Shown here: positions 60,001-64,000 of the stretch, one piece after another
How positions within the stretch are numbered: the first letter of the stretch is position 1
Layout: each line of letters begins with the position of its first letter
Origin: Parasediminibacterium sp046546515
Lineage (GTDB): Bacteria > Bacteroidota > Bacteroidia > Chitinophagales > Chitinophagaceae
Assembly (NCBI RefSeq): GCF_046546515.1
Contig: NZ_JBKHKJ010000017.1
Coordinates: 50,142 to 114,141, forward strand
Length of the DNA stretch: 64,000 nucleotides
Direction: 5' to 3'
Notes under the pieces: model-generated
What the model saw: only the letters and a program-made list of their open reading frames with translations
The model's database searches: none
What the model was told of the DNA's origin: nothing
Made by a program: the position numbers and the translations under genes

Positions 60001-60740
60001 GATTTTTTCACCACATAGGCACATAGCCACATAGTTTTAAGCGAATAGAAAAGAAAGAAAACATAGGGGTGCATAAAACTTTTTCGCTTTGTCCTGATAC
60101 ACCCTAATCTATAAAAAACATATCTTTGTGCTAGAAATGCACTTGATACAAACTACTTACAAAACTAGTGTCTTGGCATCCCAATCGTAGTTCTTTTTTT
60201 ACTAATATTAAAATAGTTGTAGTGCCAAAATAGGGTTTTGTTTTATGGGCATAAAATCACTCACAAACCACTCACTTTTTCTCACAAATCACTCACAAAT
60301 CACTCATAAATCACTCAAAAAGTACGCACAAAACACTCACAAAACACTCATAAAAATTTGTGGATATTGTTGATAATCAATGATTTAAAACGGCGGGGAC
60401 GAATTTTGGAAAACGAATAAAAAAGAAAAAAAACCGAAAAAATGCAAAACTGAAACTATTTTAATAAAAATACCATTAAAATAGATATTATAAAAATGTG
60501 CGAGGGTTTTCGTTTTGCCTTGTTCCTGTTACCTTTTCCTTTGGGTAACTTGTCCCAGTCTTTCGGGAGGGGCTAGGTTGACTTTTTAATAAAAAAGCGA
60601 AAAATTTTATGCACCCAAACATAGTTTTTTCCCAATAATCTATAACTTTATTGCTTAGGAAAGCCAAATACAAAAAACCTATGTTTTCTCTCTCTCTTTA
60701 TTGGCTATATGTCCTATGGGTGAATACTTAAAAATAACAA
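60001..60740. other. Long non-coding region containing composite repeat copy 4
   Basis: 740 bp without a supported gene. It starts with a CTTTGTG-family word (CACATAGGCACATAGCCACA at about 60012) and carries the phased array at 60254-60387. An A-rich tract (AAAAAAGAAAAAAAACC, about 60419-60440) resembles one beside copy 2. AGGAACAAGG...CCTTTTCC words and CCCAGTCTTTCGGGAGGGG are seen but without clear structure. Confidence 0.55.
60254..60387 (-). repeat. Composite intergenic repeat, copy 4 (box + array, no palindrome)
   Basis: Forward-strand units: AAATCACTCAC, AAACCACTCAC, TTTTTCTCAC (10 nt), AAATCACTCAC, AAATCACTCAT, AAATCACTCAA, AAAGTACGCAC, AAAACACTCAC, AAAACACTCAT at 60254-60351; all others are 11 nt. 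On the reverse strand they follow the box-like TAAATCATTGATTATCAAC (60387-60369) after 17 nt. Read in the box orientation, the A-rich 10-nt unit is seventh, as in copy 1. The GGGGG palindrome of the other copies was not found here. Confidence 0.8.
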
Positions 60741-60958
60741 ATGAAAACGGAAGCATTAAAATTATTTGATACTGTAGCCATATTAAAGGCTTACCCAGAA
60801 AAAAAGTAGTGTATGGGCAAGTAGGTACATTGGTTGAGGAATTGCAACCAAATATATTTGAGGTAGAATTTACCAATAAGCACGGCGAAACGATCTCGTC
60901 TTTTGCTGTAAAATCTGATGAATTGCTGCTGCTTCATTTTGAAATGGAATTATACTAA
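60741..60958 (+). pseudogene. DUF4926-type gene with single-base frameshift in an A run
   Basis: An ATG at 60741 encodes MKTEALKLFDTVAILKAYPEKK, then meets TAG at 60807. Shifting by one base at the seven-A run (60799-60805) continues as VVYGQVGTLVEELQPNIFEV, EFTNKHGETISSFAVKSDELL up to the TAA at 60956-60958. Joined, the 72-73 residues match the DUF4926 pattern (DTV-LK-P...GxVGTIVE...EVEF...DEL). An eighth A would restore the frame. Such genes usually sit beside a DUF6883-type partner; none is seen here. It may be phase-variable, newly inactivated or a sequencing slip. Confidence 0.75.
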
Positions 60959-61037
60959 TTTTGCATCATACTTTACCGCAAATAGAGCATAAATCCAATC
61001 TTTTCAATAAACGAAACCACATTAACCTACAATCCTT

Positions 61038-61045
61038 TACCTTTG
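61038..61045 (+). promoter_or_regulatory. -7 box for gapA
   Basis: TACCTTTG, an exact match, 46 bp before the gapA ATG. Confidence 0.65.
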
Positions 61046-61091
61046 CGGCGTTAAAAACAGAATTTCACAAAGTCAATTTAAAATTAAAGTC

Positions 61092-62096
61092 ATGGTTAAA
61101 GTTGCTATTAATGGTTTTGGGCGCATAGGCCGGTTGGTGTATCGCCAAATTTTCAATATGGAAGGTATAGATGTTGTTGCCATCAACGACCTTACAAGCC
61201 CAAAAGTTTTGGCGCATTTATTAAAATACGATAGTGCGCAGGGCGGGTTTGGCCAAACAGTTACGCACACAGACAACTCTATCATTGTAAACGGTCATGA
61301 GGTTAAGATATATGCGCAAAGGGATCCTGCCCAAATTCCTTGGGGCGAGCATGGTGTAGATGTAGTGATTGAAAGCACTGGTTTCTTTACCGATAAAGAA
61401 AAAGCTGAATTGCACATCAAAGCTGGTGCTAAAAGAGTAGTTATCTCTGCTCCTGCCACAGGCGAAATGAAAACAATTGTTTTCAACGTAAACCATGAAA
61501 TATTGGATGGCAGCGAAACCGTTATCAGTTGCGCATCTTGCACTACTAACTGTTTGGCCCCTATGGCCAAAGCATTAAACGATGCATTTACCATCGAAGC
61601 TGGCAGCATGACCACCATCCACGCTTATACAAACGATCAGAACACATTGGATGCCCCTCATGCCAAAGGCGATTTGCGCCGTGCAAGGGCTGCTGCTGCC
61701 AACATTGTGCCTAACAGCACAGGTGCCGCAAAAGCCATTGGCTTGGTATTGCCAGTGTTGAAAGGCAAGCTGGACGGTAGTGCACAGCGTGTTCCTGTTA
61801 TCACAGGTTCTGTTACCGAATTAACGGCTATTGTTGCTAAAAAGACAACCGTAGATGAAGTAAACGCTACCATGAAAGCAGCAAGCAATGAAAGTTTCGG
61901 TTATACTGAAGATGAAATTGTAAGCAGCGATGTTATAGGCAGCAGCTTCGGTTCTTTGTTCGATGCTACACAAACAAAAGTTATCAGTGTTGGCGACAAG
62001 CAACTGGTAAAAGTAGTAAGCTGGTACGACAACGAAATGAGCTATGTAAGCCAATTGGTACGCAGCGTTAAATATTTCGCAAGCCTTATATCTTAG
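61092..62096 (+). CDS. gapA: Type I glyceraldehyde-3-phosphate dehydrogenase
   Basis: The 334-residue protein has INGFGRIGRLVYRQI (NAD-binding), ESTGFFTDKEKAELHI, the catalytic SCASCTTNCLAP with Cys150, HAYTNDQNTLDAPH, RRARAAAANIVPNSTGAAKA and WYDNEMSYVSQLVR. It oxidises glyceraldehyde-3-phosphate in glycolysis. Asp32 (VAINDLTS) suggests NAD preference. Its promoter has an exact -7 box. Codon choice looks highly optimised (many GCT/GTA/AAA repeats), typical of a highly expressed gene. Confidence 0.97.
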   Translation: MVKVAINGFGRIGRLVYRQIFNMEGIDVVAINDLTSPKVLAHLLKYDSAQGGFGQTVTHTDNSIIVNGHEVKIYAQRDPAQIPWGEHGVDVVIESTGFFTDKEKAELHIKAGAKRVVISAPATGEMKTIVFNVNHEILDGSETVISCASCTTNCLAPMAKALNDAFTIEAGSMTTIHAYTNDQNTLDAPHAKGDLRRARAAAANIVPNSTGAAKAIGLVLPVLKGKLDGSAQRVPVITGSVTELTAIVAKKTTVDEVNATMKAASNESFGYTEDEIVSSDVIGSSFGSLFDATQTKVISVGDKQLVKVVSWYDNEMSYVSQLVRSVKYFASLIS

Positions 62097-62215
62097 TTAT
62101 GAATTATAAATTATGAGTTATAGTTAGTTTTTACTCATAACTTATAACTCATAATTCATAACTAAAAAAGTGCCATCATCCATTGCTTGTTTAAAGTTTT
62201 GGGTGATGGCATTTT
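62093..62215 (+). terminator. Double inverted repeat after gapA, terminator
   Basis: The first inverted repeat (62093-62164) begins at the stop codon: TTAGTTATGAATTAT and ATAATTCATAACTAA with an AT-rich interior. A second stem, TGCCATCA (62171-62178) and TGATGGCA (62204-62211), is followed by TTTTGTCTTTT. Together they should stop gapA transcription before the SemiSWEET gene. Confidence 0.75.
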
Positions 62216-62240
62216 GTCTTTTACATTTTAAATTTATAAA

Positions 62241-62495
62241 ATGGATATTACCACTATAATTGGCCTTTCAGCCGCGTTTTGCACCACAGCTTCTTTCCTG
62301 CCACAAGCTTTGCAAACGATTAAGACAAAAGACACCAAGGGCATTTCCTTGTCCATGTATTCCCTGTTTACTTTTGGTACTTTGCTGTGGTTCACCTATG
62401 GGCTGATGAGCATGAACTACCCAGTGTTTATTGCCAATGGCATTACTTTAATATTGGCATTGATTATTTTGACTTATAAGGTAAAGTATAAGTAA
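62241..62495 (+). CDS. SemiSWEET-family sugar transporter
   Basis: The 84-residue protein has three membrane helices and the PQ-loop pattern: TIIGLSAAFCTTASFLPQALQ, TIKTKDTKGISLSMYSLF, FGTLLWFTYGLM and NYPVFIANGITLILALIIL. This is the half-unit (MtN3/saliva) SemiSWEET type that works as a homodimer and moves mono- or disaccharides. The gene is close to gapA but separated by a terminator, so a shared function is not implied. Confidence 0.92.
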   Translation: MDITTIIGLSAAFCTTASFLPQALQTIKTKDTKGISLSMYSLFTFGTLLWFTYGLMSMNYPVFIANGITLILALIILTYKVKYK

Positions 62496-62536
62496 CCTAT
62501 AATAATGGCAATGCTGTAGTTCTTTGCTCCTTCCTA

Positions 62537-63547
62537 TTACTTCTTTGCTTCTACCCTCATCCCCATTACTTTTACAAGAAAACCAGTGGTTTCACTTATT
62601 ACCCCATACACATCATTCGATTTAAGCGAGCATCCCATAACATGGTTGCCAACATAAGGCATATCCACTAATCGTTTTAAGGTATCTGGCGTGGCAAGTG
62701 TACTCATCATTTTTTTAATAGCAGAGATACTCACCAAGTCGTCCTGATGGTCTTCGTCTTTGTAATAATACAATGCAAGTGTTGGCTGGTGTATAGCCAT
62801 GAAAGTTCTGTCAGTCATGGTAGTATTCAAAATCTCCTCCAAAGTTACCAGTGCCTCCAATCGGTAAGAGGCGTACCAGTATTGTTTATAAATAGCTCTT
62901 TGGTCCTCAGGTGTATAGTAATTGCTGCCCCTTACTTTCCTAGCAATTTGCAGCCCCCATGGTTTGTTTAGTACCCAAGCCTTGCTGTCTTTCAAGGCTA
63001 TGTTGGGCGAATATAAAATCAATCCCGCCACATCATTTGGAAAAGCTGCCGCTAATTGCAAAGCCTGTGTGCCGCCAGTAGATGTACCCATCAAAATTAC
63101 TTTTTTGCCCAGTTTCTTACCTATTGCCAAAGCCTCCTTGGCACTTGCCCAATAGTTTTCAGGGGTTATATTCATTAACTGTTCCGATGTATCGATGCCA
63201 TGTTCCGCCATCCTGTCCAAGTACAAGTTACAGCCAAACATTTTGGCAATGGTTTTATGCGTTGGGTCGCCTTCCTTCCAGCTTGCACCAAACCCATGCA
63301 AGTAAACGATGGCATATTCTGTGGGCTGCTTAATACTATCGTTGTACCAAACAACCCTTGCTTGGTTATCAGGCTTTAGCTTGTGCAACGCTTCTTGTGC
63401 TGCTACGTATTTATCAATGTCCCTTGCATTTACATGGATAATGGGCAAGTTAAGGCTATAGTGTGGTGTAGCAGGCTGCGGGCCCACTGCATAAACAATC
63501 ACTAGGCAAACCAAAGATCCGAGTGTTATTTTTAGCCATTTTTTCAT
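62537..63547 (-). CDS. Alpha/beta hydrolase, membrane anchored
   Basis: The 336-residue protein has an N-terminal helix (LKITLGSLVCLVIVYAVGP), then an alpha/beta hydrolase fold: AIVYLHGFGASWKEGDPTHKTIAKMF (oxyanion HGFG), VILMGTSTGGTQAL with nucleophile Ser in GTSTGG, and the C-terminal YVGNHVMGC as the likely His region. It is probably a periplasmic esterase or lipase-like enzyme with unknown substrate. No neighbour gene suggests a pathway. Confidence 0.87.
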   Translation of the reverse strand: MKKWLKITLGSLVCLVIVYAVGPQPATPHYSLNLPIIHVNARDIDKYVAAQEALHKLKPDNQARVVWYNDSIKQPTEYAIVYLHGFGASWKEGDPTHKTIAKMFGCNLYLDRMAEHGIDTSEQLMNITPENYWASAKEALAIGKKLGKKVILMGTSTGGTQALQLAAAFPNDVAGLILYSPNIALKDSKAWVLNKPWGLQIARKVRGSNYYTPEDQRAIYKQYWYASYRLEALVTLEEILNTTMTDRTFMAIHQPTLALYYYKDEDHQDDLVSISAIKKMMSTLATPDTLKRLVDMPYVGNHVMGCSLKSNDVYGVISETTGFLVKVMGMRVEAKK

Positions 63548-63626
63548 TGCAAAACTTTACATAAAGTTAGGCGGTGTTTTTGGTTTGCAAAGCATTTTTT
63601 AAGTCTAACTTGTACGCAATTAAAGA

Positions 63627-64000
63627 TTAAGGCTGGTAAAGTTGAATCCCTTTTATGAACTTAAAATCTTTAGTGTTATAAGTAAAAAGAGGAAGTGAGC
63701 TAAGCAAGGAGGTTGCAGCTATAAAGCTATCTTGTATTTGCAAGCCATGGCTCAAATTGTATTCTTGTAATAAATCAACAGCTAATTTGGCTATTGAGGT
63801 TTCAGTATAAATGATATGAAAGGCTGTAAGGTTTTGTTTTAGTTTTTTGAGCATCGCTTTATTCGTAGCACCAACCAGCAACTCCATTGCGGCAATGCCA
63901 GAAATAAAAACCTGCTGTTTTGTTACCAAATCCAAAATGGCAATTTTTGTGGCAATATGCCTTATGTTGCCTGGACTTATCAAATCAATGATTACGTCAG
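63627..64000 (-). CDS. PIN-domain ribonuclease toxin, start beyond window
   Basis: The frame runs from the right edge to a stop at 63627. Read inward it begins DVIIDLISPGN, the first acidic position of a PIN domain, then GIAAMELLVGA (Glu), LQIQDSFIAATSL (Asp) and TYNTKDFKF (last acid). It is a VapC-type endoribonuclease of about 125 residues. The start codon lies just past 64000; TTG at 63983 is not the true start because the conserved VIID precedes it. The antitoxin gene would be upstream, outside the window. It is diverged from the VapC at 14349. Confidence 0.87.
   Translation of the reverse strand, partial: DVIIDLISPGNIRHIATKIAILDLVTKQQVFISGIAAMELLVGATNKAMLKKLKQNLTAFHIIYTETSIAKLAVDLLQEYNLSHGLQIQDSFIAATSLLSSLPLFTYNTKDFKFIKGIQLYQP

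Noticed and set aside
60254..60351. Phased arrays as plasmid-type iterons with a Rep gene
   Set aside because: Unit sequence differs between loci and no replication initiator gene adjoins any copy, so plasmid origin is not supported.

Overview
The window reads as chromosomal DNA of a Bacteroidota bacterium, most likely a member of the Chitinophagia/Sphingobacteriia. The signs are: TAnnTTTG -7 promoter boxes instead of a sigma70 TATAAT; little use of Shine-Dalgarno sequences; lipoprotein and outer-membrane families typical of the phylum (DUF4270, DUF4907, a FadL-like barrel, a type IX secretion cargo with a gliding-motility C-terminal domain); a split transketolase; and MurA with Asp at the fosfomycin-target position. 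The content is about 38-42% GC by eye and mostly housekeeping, with generous intergenic spaces full of palindromes and short repeats. No rRNA, CRISPR array, intact transposase or prophage was seen.

Layout. 1-9 kb: left-edge molybdate transporter, fabG, a secreted PepSY-like protein, the C-terminal transketolase subunit, a large GH18-NodB-GT2 fusion, nadD and feoA. 9-20 kb: ybeY and mnmG separated by two ParB-type parS palindromes, an unrecognised gene pair, nadA, a 590-bp DnaA-box-like non-coding region, a VapBC-like toxin-antitoxin pair, a PpiD-like chaperone, murA and dnaN. 20-32 kb: recX, an iron alcohol dehydrogenase (KdnB-like), prfA, a TlpA lipoprotein, a GT39-type glycosyltransferase, rnhB, tRNA-Met, and a solitary rpoB with its own promoter and terminator and no rpoC after it. 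32-45 kb: a decayed sulfatase, a VOC protein, a flavoprotein, tRNA-Gln, a CPBP protease with a DUF2007 gene, dusB, lspA, purA, an extremely acidic protein and pabB. 45-64 kb: ctaA overlapping a membrane patatin, a tandem pair of small cysteine proteins, a SurA-like chaperone, an outer-membrane barrel, DUF4270, a kelch lipoprotein plus DUF4907, an orphan LytTR regulator, an orphan ParA, a T9SS cargo, a frameshifted DUF4926 gene, gapA, a SemiSWEET, an alpha/beta hydrolase and a right-edge PIN-domain toxin.

How it fits together. Several genes serve the envelope: murA, lspA, the GT2 and GT39 enzymes, two periplasmic PPIases that would fold outer-membrane proteins, and several surface lipoproteins. 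Others serve NAD synthesis (nadA, nadD) and translation or tRNA modification (mnmG, dusB, prfA, ybeY). dnaN, two parS sites and a candidate DnaA-box region within about 10 kb suggest that the replication origin may be near, but this is inference.

The most unusual signal is non-coding. Four intergenic regions (about 1.05-1.46, 23.40-23.74, 40.45-40.72 and 60.25-60.39 kb) carry the same architecture: a conserved box like TAACTCATTGATATACAG, then 8-10 degenerate units spaced 10-11 bp apart with phased T-tracts, and in three of the four a CCTATATGGGGG palindrome able to form alternative hairpins. The unit sequence differs between loci but is homogenised within each. I know of no described element of this kind.
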